Below are positions 7,868 to 15,101 of a stretch of 64,000 bases of DNA, one piece after another (within the stretch, counting starts at the first letter, position 1; each line of letters begins with the position of its first letter). The notes under the pieces are model-generated. The model was not told the DNA's origin. It was given only the letters and a program-made list of their open reading frames with translations, and did no database searches. Both the position numbers and the translations under genes were made by a program. This stretch comes from CALABS01 sp050260775 (GTDB lineage: Bacteria; Pseudomonadota; Alphaproteobacteria; Rhodospirillales; Magnetospirillaceae). The stretch is taken from contig JBLNCP010000014.1 in assembly GCA_050260775.1 (NCBI GenBank), positions 1 to 64,000 on the forward strand. Reading direction: 5' to 3'.

Positions 7868-8785
7868 GTGGGATTTCGGGTTCGGGTTCTTGTCCTCGCT
7901 TGTGCCGTTGGCCTGACGGGACCAGCCGCCGCGGAGGAATCCGTGGCGGCGCTGGTCGACGTCCGGCCTGTTCCCTCCGGCGCCACCCTGCTGGACGTCG
8001 CCCGCGCCGCCGACCTCGGCTATGTGGAGATCGTCGCCGCCAATCCCGGCATCGACCCCTGGATGCCGCAATCGGGGGCGGAGATCCGCCTTCCCGCCCT
8101 CCACATCGCCCCCGAGGGCGACGCACCCCTGGTCGTAAATCTCGGCGACATGCGTCTGTACTACACCGCCCCCGACGGCAGCCGCACCAGCTATCCCATC
8201 GGCATCGGTCGCGAGGGATGGGAATTGAAGTCTGGCACCGAGACGCGGGTGGCCGGCAAGAGGCGCAATCCCGCCTGGATCCCGCCGGCTTCGATCCGCG
8301 CCGAGAAGCCGTGGCTGCCCGAGCGCATTCCCCCGGGACCCGACAACCCGCTCGGCGCCTACAGCCTCGACCTGGCGCTCAGTCTGGTGCGCATCCACGG
8401 CACCAACCTGCCCGATGGTGTTGGCCGCCGGGTCAGCCACGGGTGCATCCGCATGTATCCCGAGGACATCGAGGCCCTGTTCCCCCGCATCGCCGCCGGC
8501 ACCCGCGTGCTGATCGTCGATCAGCCGGCCAAGCTGGGCTGGGTCGAGGGGGAATTGTGGCTCGAGGTCCATCCCTCGCAGGCGCAGGCCGACGCCATCG
8601 AGGACGGGCTGCCGCCGCCCCTGGAGCCGGTCCCCGGGCTTGAGGACAGCATTCGCAAGGTCGTCGGACCGGCCCTGGCCCGGGTCGACTGGAGCACCGT
8701 TTCCTGGGCCGTGGAGTCGCGGCTGGGCATCGCGGTGCGCATCACCCGTCCCGCGGCAGGGCAACCCGTCTCCCTGGCCCCCTGA
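7868..8785 (+). CDS. L,D-transpeptidase (YkuD/ErfK family)
   Basis: A 305-residue secreted enzyme. The N-terminal signal peptide (about residues 1-22, ending GPAAAEE) is followed by a LysM-like region (about 38-77, with ANPGIDPWMPQSGAEIRLP) and a YkuD catalytic domain. The active site reads HGTNLPDGVGRRVSHGCIRM, with His177, His191 and the nucleophile Cys193. The C-terminal ~100 residues have no recognised motif. Such enzymes form 3-3 peptidoglycan cross-links or attach Lpp-type lipoproteins to peptidoglycan; the immediate upstream Lpp-like gene favours the second role. The start is a GTG, three bases after the lipoprotein stop. Confidence 0.9.
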   Translation: MGFRVRVLVLACAVGLTGPAAAEESVAALVDVRPVPSGATLLDVARAADLGYVEIVAANPGIDPWMPQSGAEIRLPALHIAPEGDAPLVVNLGDMRLYYTAPDGSRTSYPIGIGREGWELKSGTETRVAGKRRNPAWIPPASIRAEKPWLPERIPPGPDNPLGAYSLDLALSLVRIHGTNLPDGVGRRVSHGCIRMYPEDIEALFPRIAAGTRVLIVDQPAKLGWVEGELWLEVHPSQAQADAIEDGLPPPLEPVPGLEDSIRKVVGPALARVDWSTVSWAVESRLGIAVRITRPAAGQPVSLAP

Positions 8786-8787
8786 GA

Positions 8788-8871
8788 CCGCTGTATCCGT
8801 CCGGATATTCCGATTGCCGCACGCGCGATAGGAGTGTAGAAGGAAACCAACCGCTATATCCGACCGGTTAT
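8788..8871. promoter_or_regulatory. Twin palindromic operator upstream of modABC
   Basis: Two 21-base copies of one element start at 8788 and 8851, exactly 63 bases apart, about six helical turns. They match at 18 of 21 positions. The cores are TATCCGTCCGGATA (8794-8807, a perfect 6+2+6 palindrome) and TATCCGACCGGTTA (8857-8870, one mismatch between the arms). The second copy ends seven bases before the modA ATG. This looks like a repressor operator for the molybdate operon, possibly for a ModE-like factor, although the core is not the E. coli ModE consensus. Confidence 0.5.
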
Positions 8872-8877
8872 CAGACC

Positions 8878-9636
8878 ATGCCCGTGAAGGCCCTGCTTGC
8901 CGCCTTTCTTCTTCTCATTGGTGCCGCCACGGCGCGCTCCGAGACGGTGACCATCTTCGCGGCCGCCTCGGCTGCCGATGCCATCGACGAGATTGGCCGC
9001 GCCTTCGCCAGCCAGGGGCTGGGCACGCTCAAGGGTTCGTATGCCGCCTCCTCGACCCTGGCCAAGCAGATCGAACTCGGCGCTCCCGCCAACCTGTTCC
9101 TGTCCGCCGACAATCAATGGATGGACTATCTGGAGGGCCGCCGCCTGACCGCTCCCGGCACCCGACGCGAACTGCTGGGCAACGCCCTGGTGCTGGTGGC
9201 GCCGGCGGGCTCGCCCCTGGCCGAGCGCCGGATCGACGCCGCCTTCCCCTTCGCCGCCACCCTCGGTGGCGGCCGTCTGGCGGTGGGCGATCCCGACCAC
9301 GTGCCGGCCGGTCTCTACGCCCGCCAGGCGCTGGCCCGCCTGGGCGCCTGGCCCGAGGTCGAGCACAAACTGGCGCGCGCCGCATCGGTCCGCGCCGCGC
9401 TGGCGCTGGTGGAACGCGGCGAGGCCCCGCTCGGCATCGTCTACGCCTCCGACGCGACGGCCTCGCGCAAGGTCAAGCTGGTGGGAGCCTTTCCCCCGGA
9501 CAGCCACGACCCCATCGTCTATCCGGTGGCAATCGTCGCCGGCAACGACACTCCGGCCGCCCGGGCCCTGCTGGCCTTCCTGTCCTCGCCGGAGGCCAAG
9601 GCGGTGTTCGCCCGCCACGGCTTCCAGCCGCGCTGA
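8878..9636 (+). CDS. modA: Molybdate ABC transporter, periplasmic binding protein
   Basis: A 252-residue secreted binding protein for molybdate or tungstate. The signal peptide spans about residues 1-20. The mature start VTIFAAASAADAIDEIG and the segment YAASSTLAKQIELGAPANLFLSAD are classic ModA oxyanion-binding elements with Ser residues that coordinate the ligand; IVYASDA and FLSSPEAKAVFARHGF complete the fold. It is the first gene of modABC; modB begins one base after its stop. There is no clear Shine-Dalgarno directly before the ATG, and the region is occupied by one of the twin palindromes. Confidence 0.95.
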   Translation: MPVKALLAAFLLLIGAATARSETVTIFAAASAADAIDEIGRAFASQGLGTLKGSYAASSTLAKQIELGAPANLFLSADNQWMDYLEGRRLTAPGTRRELLGNALVLVAPAGSPLAERRIDAAFPFAATLGGGRLAVGDPDHVPAGLYARQALARLGAWPEVEHKLARAASVRAALALVERGEAPLGIVYASDATASRKVKLVGAFPPDSHDPIVYPVAIVAGNDTPAARALLAFLSSPEAKAVFARHGFQPR

Positions 9637-9637
9637 C

Positions 9638-10324
9638 ATGCTCACCGATCTCGAAACCGAGGCCCTCAAGCTCAGCCTGCTGGTCGCCGGCTGGGCGGTG
9701 GCGGGCAGCCTGCCCTTCGGCCTCGCCTGCGCCTGGGTCCTGTCGCGGGCGCGCTTTCCGGGCAAGATCGTGCTCGACGGCATCGTCCACCTCCCCTTGG
9801 TGCTGCCTCCGGTCGTCGTCGGCTACGTCCTGCTGGTGACCCTTGGCCGCCGCGGGGTCGTCGGCGCATGGCTGCACGACTGGTTCGGAATCACCCTGGC
9901 CTTCACCTGGAAGGGCGCCGCCATCGCCTCGGCGGTGATGGCCTTTCCCCTGCTGGTGCGGGCGATCCGGCTGTCGCTGGACTCGGTGGATCGCGGGCTC
10001 GAGCAGGCCGCGCGAACGCTCGGCTGCGGGCCGGTCCGCACCTTCTTCACCGTCACCCTGCCGCTGGTGCTGCCCGGCATCCTGACCGGCACGATCCTCG
10101 CCTTCGCCCGCTCGCTGTCGGAGTTCGGCGCCACCATCACCTTCGTTTCCAACATCCCCGGCGAGACCCGCACCCTGCCCATCGCGCTCTACGCCCTCAC
10201 CCAGGCCCCGGGCGGCGAAGCGGCGGCGGTCCGGCTGTGTGTCATCTCGGTGGCGGTGGCTTTCGCAGCCCTGCTGGCCTCGGAAGTGCTGGCGCGGCGC
10301 CTGTCGGCAAGGATGACGGGATGA
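9638..10324 (+). CDS. modB: Molybdate ABC transporter permease
   Basis: Inner-membrane permease of 228 residues with about five to six helices, the usual size for ModB. The cytoplasmic EAA loop that docks the ATPase reads EQAARTLGCGPVRTFFTVTLP. It starts one base after the modA stop, and its own stop overlaps the modC ATG as ATGA. The segment SLSEFGATITFVSNIPGETRTLP is characteristic of molybdate/tungstate permeases. Confidence 0.95.
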   Translation: MLTDLETEALKLSLLVAGWAVAGSLPFGLACAWVLSRARFPGKIVLDGIVHLPLVLPPVVVGYVLLVTLGRRGVVGAWLHDWFGITLAFTWKGAAIASAVMAFPLLVRAIRLSLDSVDRGLEQAARTLGCGPVRTFFTVTLPLVLPGILTGTILAFARSLSEFGATITFVSNIPGETRTLPIALYALTQAPGGEAAAVRLCVISVAVAFAALLASEVLARRLSARMTG

Positions 10325-11451
10325 GCGCCGTGCTGGAGGTGGACGCCCGCCGGCGCCTCGGCGACTTCTCGGTCGATGCCCGGCTGTCGGCCGGCAAGGG
10401 CGTCACCGCCCTGTTCGGCCGCTCGGGCTCGGGCAAGAGCACCATCGTCAATATGGTGGCGGGCCTGCTGCGCCCCGATGCCGGACGCATCGCGGTGGAC
10501 GGCAAGATGCTGTTCGACGCGGCCATCGGGATGGATCTGCCGCCGGAGCGCCGCCGCGTCGGCTACGTCTTTCAGGATGCCCGCCTGTTTCCCCACCTGT
10601 CGGTGCGTTCCAACCTGTGCTTCGGCCTGAACCGCGTTCCTCGGGCCGAGCGCCGCATCGAGCCGGGCCCGGTGATCGATCTGCTCGGGATCGGCCATCT
10701 GCTCGACCGCCGCCCGGCGGGCCTGTCGGGCGGCGAGCGGCAGCGCGTGGCCATCGGCCGCGCCCTGCTGGCCAATCCCCGCATCCTGCTGATGGACGAG
10801 CCCCTGGCGGCGCTGGACCCCCAGCGCAAGGCCGAGGTGCTGCCGTTCCTGGCCGGATTGGCGCGCCGGTTCGACATCCCGGTCCTCTACGTCAGCCATT
10901 CCATGGACGAGGTCCTGGCCCTGGCCGACACGCTGGCGCTGGTCGACGACGGCCGCATCGCCGCCACCGGGGCGGTCGAGGACCTGCTGGCACGGCCGGA
11001 GCTGCGCCCGCTGACCGGCCGCTACGAGGCGGGAGCGGTGCTGCGCGCCGTGGTCGCCGGCCATGATCCCGAATTGGGAATCAGCCGCCTGGCGTTTCGC
11101 GGGGGGACGCTGGTGGCGGCCCTCACCGGGCTGCCGGTCGGCACCGTGGTGCGCGTGCGCGTGCATGCCCGCGACGTGGCCATCGCGCTCGATCGCCCCG
11201 AGCGGGTCAGCATCCGCAACGTTCTGCCCGCCGTGGTGCGCACGGTCACGGCCAACGACCAGCACCAGGTGGACGTGACGCTGGATTGCGGCGGGACGCT
11301 GCTGTGGGCCCAGATCACCGCCCACGGCCAAGCCGACCTGGATCTCAAGCCCGGCATGGCCGTGCATGCGCTGGTCAAGGCGGTCACCCTGTCGCGCACC
11401 GACGTGGCGGCCGCCCCCGGCCCGGCGTACCCCGACCCGGCTCAAACGTAA
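10321..11451 (+). CDS. modC: Molybdate ABC transporter ATP-binding protein
   Basis: ATPase of 376 residues that powers molybdate import. The Walker A GRSGSGKST lies at about residues 33-41, the ABC signature LSGGERQ at about 135-141, the Walker B ILLMDEP near 155-161 and the switch His in YVSHSMDEV. The C-terminal ~75 residues form a TOBE/Mop-type molybdate-binding domain (SIRNVLPAVVRTV, with HALVKAVTLSRTD), which commonly gives feedback inhibition of ModC. The start overlaps the modB stop. It is the last gene of the operon; the following small gene begins about 70 bases later. Confidence 0.95.
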   Translation: MSAVLEVDARRRLGDFSVDARLSAGKGVTALFGRSGSGKSTIVNMVAGLLRPDAGRIAVDGKMLFDAAIGMDLPPERRRVGYVFQDARLFPHLSVRSNLCFGLNRVPRAERRIEPGPVIDLLGIGHLLDRRPAGLSGGERQRVAIGRALLANPRILLMDEPLAALDPQRKAEVLPFLAGLARRFDIPVLYVSHSMDEVLALADTLALVDDGRIAATGAVEDLLARPELRPLTGRYEAGAVLRAVVAGHDPELGISRLAFRGGTLVAALTGLPVGTVVRVRVHARDVAIALDRPERVSIRNVLPAVVRTVTANDQHQVDVTLDCGGTLLWAQITAHGQADLDLKPGMAVHALVKAVTLSRTDVAAAPGPAYPDPAQT

Positions 11452-11521
11452 CCGAAGCTTCTTTTGATCCGCTGGCGGCACGCGGGTAGACCGGCGTGGC
11501 CCCTCAAGCGGAGAAGCCCCG

Positions 11522-11740
11522 GTGATCAGAACCCCGGAATACCACGACTGTCCCGGTTGCGGCGCCCGCACCCGCCACCGTGTCCAGCGCGAGCGCGTGC
11601 TCGCGCCCACGCTGTGGTGCCAGCGCTGCTTTCACCTGTGGATCCGCCCCGAACCGCCGCCGCCACTCCCGCCCCGCCCGAGCGCCGCCGCGACGCTTGA
11701 CAGCCCCGCCGGAAGCCGATATATCGGCGCCTCTCGCTGA
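11522..11740 (+). CDS. Small zinc-ribbon-like protein
   Basis: A possible 72-residue protein starting with GTG after GGAG. It contains two CxxC knuckles, CPGC (residues 10-13) and CQRC (33-36), spaced as in a zinc ribbon, followed by a Pro-rich tail with no clear structure. The C-terminal third may be untranslated in relatives. The stop codon ends exactly one base before tRNA-Met, so gene and tRNA may share a transcript. The function is not recognised. Confidence is moderate because the start is GTG and the tail is low complexity. Confidence 0.45.
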   Translation: MIRTPEYHDCPGCGARTRHRVQRERVLAPTLWCQRCFHLWIRPEPPPPLPPRPSAAATLDSPAGSRYIGASR

Positions 11741-11817
11741 GGCGGAGTAGCTCAGCTGGTTAGAGCAGCGGAATCATAATCCGCGTGTCGGGGGTTCAAG
11801 TCCCTCCTCCGCTACCA
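11741..11817 (+). tRNA. tRNA-Met (CAT anticodon), CCA encoded
   Basis: A 77-base cloverleaf: acceptor GGCGGAG with CTCCGCT, D-arm GCTC/GAGC, anticodon stem GCGGA/TCCGC with loop ATCATAA giving anticodon CAT, T-arm GGGGG/CCCTC with TTCAAGT, and a genomic CCA end. The body resembles alphaproteobacterial elongator tRNA-Met. A CAT anticodon could also mean tRNA-Ile2 (lysidine-modified), which is less likely from the acceptor sequence. Confidence 0.93.
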
Positions 11818-11820
11818 ATG

Positions 11821-11857
11821 AAAGCCCCTGTCAGGTCAAGCACCTGGCAGGGGCTTT
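11821..11857. terminator. Intrinsic terminator after tRNA-Met
   Basis: A 16-base inverted repeat, AAAGCCCCTGTCAGGT (11821-11836) with ACCTGGCAGGGGCTTT (11842-11857), one G-T pair, a five-base loop and a T-rich tail. It should end the tRNA transcript. Being flanked by A-rich bases on the other side, it may also end the convergent aryl polyene operon, whose last stop is at 11903. Confidence 0.85.
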
Positions 11858-11902
11858 CCTTTGTTGGGTCGTCGTCGGACGCCGCATCTGCGCCGCGACG
11901 CT

Positions 11903-12214
11903 CTACTCGCCCTTGTCGCCAGACCGCCCCGTAAGCTCGCCCCACGCCTTGCGGGTCGCCTTGCCGACGCCATGAGCGGCGTCGCGGGTGGCATGGCCGA
12001 CCGCCTTTGCCGCGTCGCGGGTGCCGTGACCGACGGCCCGGGCGGCATCGCCCACGGCGTGGGCGCCCGTCTTCGCGCCGTCCTTCACCTTGGCCACCGG
12101 TGAGTCGGATTGGCCCCGCCGGTCGGCCGCCACCGGGGCGTCGTCCGCCCGTGCAACAGAGACCTGGGTCGACAAGGCGGCTAGTACGGCAACGGCCAAC
12201 GTGGTCGCTTTCAT
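11903..12214 (-). CDS. Periplasmic Ala/His-rich repeat protein at the end of the aryl polyene operon
   Basis: A 103-residue protein with a Sec signal peptide (about residues 1-23, ending VARADD). The mature part contains about three degenerate 11-residue repeats around AVGHGTRDAAK, AVGHATRDAAH and GVGKATRKAW, rich in Ala, Gly, His, Arg and Lys. The pattern suggests an amphipathic helix of the LEA or apolipoprotein kind. The ATG overlaps the stop of the upstream lipoprotein gene as ATGA, so it is translated with the aryl polyene operon. No known Ape protein matches. A role at the envelope with the pigment lipid is an inference from position only. Confidence 0.75.
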   Translation of the reverse strand: MKATTLAVAVLAALSTQVSVARADDAPVAADRRGQSDSPVAKVKDGAKTGAHAVGDAARAVGHGTRDAAKAVGHATRDAAHGVGKATRKAWGELTGRSGDKGE

Positions 12215-12726
12215 CGGTTCTTCCTCACGTAGTCGCAGGCCTCGGTCACCACGCGGCGAAGCATGGCGGTGTCGGCCTCTCCGGATGTCCAGGCGCCGCC
12301 CATGGCGGGGCCCCTGGAGTAGAAGGCCGGTTCGGCCACCACCGCTCCGGTCGCGGCGTCGGTGTAGCGGACCTTGAGCAGCACGGACGCACCGTCGGCG
12401 ACGGCAGAGATCCCCCGCGCCGCTGCGTCGCCCGTCCGAAGGCTGACGATGATCGGTTCGATCAGCAATCCCTCGCTTGCGGCCGTCTGCTGGCGGACGA
12501 TGGGCAAGTGCCCTGTCAGGCACTTGATCAGGTGCCCCTCCATGCGGCGGAGCGCGGCCTCGTCACCCGAAGCGACGTCCACCCATTCGACCTTCAACGG
12601 TGCCAGCGTCACCGGGGAGTATGCGCCCAGGCCCAAGGCCTTGCTGGGGCCCTCCGTCCGCGTGGCGCAACCGACTAGCACCGCCGCCGCGGCGAGGGCA
12701 GCCATCGTCTTCACGGCGCGCTTCAC
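12211..12726 (-). CDS. Lipoprotein following apeR
   Basis: A 171-residue lipoprotein: GTG start overlapping the apeR stop as GTGA, a short signal peptide and lipobox VLVGC (Cys20). The mature domain contains DVASGDEAALRRMEGHL, LIEPIIVSLRTGDAAARG and ASVLLKVRYTDAATGAVVAEP, a pattern seen in poorly characterised outer-membrane-associated lipoproteins (possibly the DUF3313/DUF4410 type; not certain). It is coupled at both ends, to apeR and to the Ala/His-rich gene. It is not part of the core E. coli ape set as I know it, so it may be a lineage-specific addition to pigment export or placement. Confidence 0.75.
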   Translation of the reverse strand: MKRAVKTMAALAAAAVLVGCATRTEGPSKALGLGAYSPVTLAPLKVEWVDVASGDEAALRRMEGHLIKCLTGHLPIVRQQTAASEGLLIEPIIVSLRTGDAAARGISAVADGASVLLKVRYTDAATGAVVAEPAFYSRGPAMGGAWTSGEADTAMLRRVVTEACDYVRKNR

Positions 12727-13946
12727 CCCATTCGCTTGAGCACCAACGACGTATTGATGCCGCCGAAGGCGAAATTGTTGGTCATCAAGTACTCGACATC
12801 GAGACTGCGCCCCTCGCCCATCAGGTAATCGAGTTCGGCACACCGGTCGTCGACATTGGAAAGGTTGACGGTCGGGCAGAACCAGCCGTCGCGCATCATC
12901 TCGATCCCCAACCACGCCTCGATGGTGCCGCAGGCACCCAGCGAATGCCCGAAGTAACTCTTCAGGGAGTGGATCGGCATGCGGTTGCCGAATACCGCCG
13001 CGGTCGCCTGTGTCTCGGCGATGTCGCCCCATTCGGTGGCGGTGCCATGGCCGTTGACGAAGCCGATCGCCTCGGGGGCAAGACCGGCATCCTCCAGCGC
13101 CATGCGGAGTGCGACCTCCATGGTTTCGGCCTGGGGCTGCGTCACGTGGTTGCCGTCGGCGTTGGTGCCGAACCCGACCACCTCGGCGTGGATGCGGGCG
13201 CCACGGGCCTTGGCCCGCTCGTATTCCTCGAGGATGAAGGTGGCAGCCCCCTCGCCGATCACCAGCCCGTCGCGGTCGCGGTCGTAGGGCCTGGGGCTGA
13301 GGTGCGGCGTATCGTTCTTGGTCGAGGTGGCGTAGAGGGTGTCGAATACCGCCGATTCGGTCACGTCGAGCTCGTCGGCGCCGCCGGCCACCATGACGTC
13401 GGCCTTGCCGTAGCGGATCGCCTCGGCGGCGTAGCCAATGGCCTGGCTGCCCGAGGTGCAGGCGCTGGAGGTGGGAATGACCCGTCCGGTGATGCCGAAG
13501 AACAGACCGATGTTCACCGCCGCGGTGTGGCTCATCATCTGAATGTAGCTGGTGGCATTCAGCGTCTTCGAGCGGCCGTCAGTCATCAGCTCGGCGAAGG
13601 CGATCACCGGGCCGGGGCTGCCGAAAGACGAGCCGTAGGCGACGCCGGTGCGCCCCGAGCGGACCACCGGATCGCCGATCAACCCGGCATCGTCCAGCGC
13701 CGCCTCGGTGGCATAGACCGCCATCTTGGCCACCGGGCCCATGGTACGGGTCTTCTTGCGCGGCCAATGATCCTCGACCGAGAAATCCGGCACCGGGGCG
13801 GCCAGCCGGGTATTGATGCCCTCGAAGCGATCCCAGTCCATGCGGCGGATGGCGGTCTCACCCCGCTGCATCCGCGCCTTGATGGTCGGCCAATTATGCC
13901 CAAGCGCGGTCACGCCGCCCATGCCGGTCACCACCACGCGGCGCAT
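12723..13946 (-). CDS. apeR: Aryl polyene beta-ketoacyl-ACP synthase (ApeR type)
   Basis: FabF-type condensing enzyme of 407 residues. The active site is complete: Cys163 in SSACTSGSQ, His300 in NGHGTATEWGD, and Lys329/His334 in LKSYFGHSLGACG. In the aryl polyene pathway ApeR is one of the ketosynthases and is thought to act in chain initiation or early extension with malonyl-ACP. The start ATG overlaps the ketoreductase stop as TGATG. The gene order ketosynthase, dehydratase, reductase, ketosynthase (apeO-P-Q-R) is the signature of these clusters. Confidence 0.92.
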   Translation of the reverse strand: MRRVVVTGMGGVTALGHNWPTIKARMQRGETAIRRMDWDRFEGINTRLAAPVPDFSVEDHWPRKKTRTMGPVAKMAVYATEAALDDAGLIGDPVVRSGRTGVAYGSSFGSPGPVIAFAELMTDGRSKTLNATSYIQMMSHTAAVNIGLFFGITGRVIPTSSACTSGSQAIGYAAEAIRYGKADVMVAGGADELDVTESAVFDTLYATSTKNDTPHLSPRPYDRDRDGLVIGEGAATFILEEYERAKARGARIHAEVVGFGTNADGNHVTQPQAETMEVALRMALEDAGLAPEAIGFVNGHGTATEWGDIAETQATAAVFGNRMPIHSLKSYFGHSLGACGTIEAWLGIEMMRDGWFCPTVNLSNVDDRCAELDYLMGEGRSLDVEYLMTNNFAFGGINTSLVLKRMG

Positions 13947-14662
13947 CAAACCATTCCCCCGTTGACCGAGATCACCTGTCGGGTGACGTAGGAGGCCTCG
14001 TCCGAACACAGGAAGGCGACCACGCCGGCCACCTCGTCGGGTCGCCCCAGCCGGCGCATCGGTACCATCTTGAGCACCTCGTCGAGCGGCAGGCCGGCGA
14101 CCATCTGAGTCTCGATCACACCGGGGGCCACGCAATTGACGGTGATGTTGCGTTTGGCCAGTTCGAGGGCCAGCGCCTTGGTGGCACCGATGATGCCGGC
14201 CTTGGCGGCGGAATAGTTGACCTGGCCGCGGTTGCCGACCAAGCCGGACACCGAGGACAGCGTGACGATACGGCCGCCCTTGCGCGCCGACACCATCGGC
14301 ATCACCACTGGACGCAGCACGTTGTAGAAACCGTCGAGGTTGGTCCCCAGCACTCCGTCCCACTCGTCGTCTTCCATGGCCGGAAAGGCGTTGTCGCGGG
14401 CGATGCCGGCATTGAGCACGACGCCCCAGTACGGCCCATGCGCCTCCATGTCGGCCTCGAGGGCGGCACGGCAGCCGTCGCGGTCGGAGATGTCGAACGA
14501 GACGACGCGTCCGCCACTCGCGCAGCCCGCCAGGGTCTCCACCGCGCCCGCGGCGTCCGAGTGACAGTGAGCGACGATGGTGAAGCCGTCCCTGGCCAGC
14601 CGGATCGCGATGGCGCGCCCGATCCCCTTGCTGGCTCCCGTAACCAGAACCGTCCTAGACAT
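13946..14662 (-). CDS. apeQ: 3-ketoacyl-ACP reductase of aryl polyene synthesis
   Basis: FabG-like short-chain dehydrogenase of 238 residues that reduces the 3-keto group on the ACP-bound chain with NADPH. The cofactor motif is GASKGIG (residues 9-15), with NAGIARDN further on. The catalytic triad is Ser137, Tyr150 and Lys154 in LSSVSG and NYSAAKAG. Its start overlaps the apeP stop by eight bases. Length and motifs are normal for FabG, and context gives the pathway. Confidence 0.93.
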   Translation of the reverse strand: MSRTVLVTGASKGIGRAIAIRLARDGFTIVAHCHSDAAGAVETLAGCASGGRVVSFDISDRDGCRAALEADMEAHGPYWGVVLNAGIARDNAFPAMEDDEWDGVLGTNLDGFYNVLRPVVMPMVSARKGGRIVTLSSVSGLVGNRGQVNYSAAKAGIIGATKALALELAKRNITVNCVAPGVIETQMVAGLPLDEVLKMVPMRRLGRPDEVAGVVAFLCSDEASYVTRQVISVNGGMV

Positions 14663-15101
14663 CGCTTCCCTTTATGCCGTCCTTGGGTTGGTAAAGGTTC
14701 AGCTGGGCCTCGGCCAGCAGCTCGCCGTCCGCATTTATGCGGCAGTCGTAAACGGCCATTTCCTCATCCCGGAACACCACGCGGGCGGTCAGCTCCAGGC
14801 GCTGACCGAACCGGAACCACGCGGTGGTGGCCTGGTAGCGCCGGGTGCCCAACAGGAACCCCAGCCGAACCGGCACAGCCGACGCCAACGCCAGGGCGCC
14901 GACATGGACGCCGCAGGCCTGGGCCATCAGCTCGATGCCGACATGGCCGGGCACGCCCTCGGGCCGGGCAAAGGGATGATCCGGGCGCATCGTCGCCGCC
15001 GCCATCACCTCAGTGTCGGAATAGGCCACCGCCTCGTCGACCAGCAGCATGGGGGCAGCGTGCGGCAACAGGCGCTCGACCGGCCACGGACAGGAGATCA
15101 C
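14655..15101 (-). CDS. apeP: 3-hydroxyacyl-ACP dehydratase, hotdog fold (ApeP type)
   Basis: A 148-residue hotdog protein starting at a GTG that overlaps the apeO stop (GTGA). Visible elements are the N-terminal LLPHAAPMLLVDEAV, typical of FabZ/FabA-like proteins, and GHVGIELMAQACGVHVG, which contains the helix Glu of the family. The FabZ-type H-F-P-G-H-P catalytic loop is altered here to HPFARPEGVPGH. In the E. coli pathway ApeP forms a heterocomplex with ApeI, whose gene in this operon has the classic loop. The two probably act together on the growing polyene. Confidence 0.88.
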   Translation of the reverse strand: MISCPWPVERLLPHAAPMLLVDEAVAYSDTEVMAAATMRPDHPFARPEGVPGHVGIELMAQACGVHVGALALASAVPVRLGFLLGTRRYQATTAWFRFGQRLELTARVVFRDEEMAVYDCRINADGELLAEAQLNLYQPKDGIKGSDV

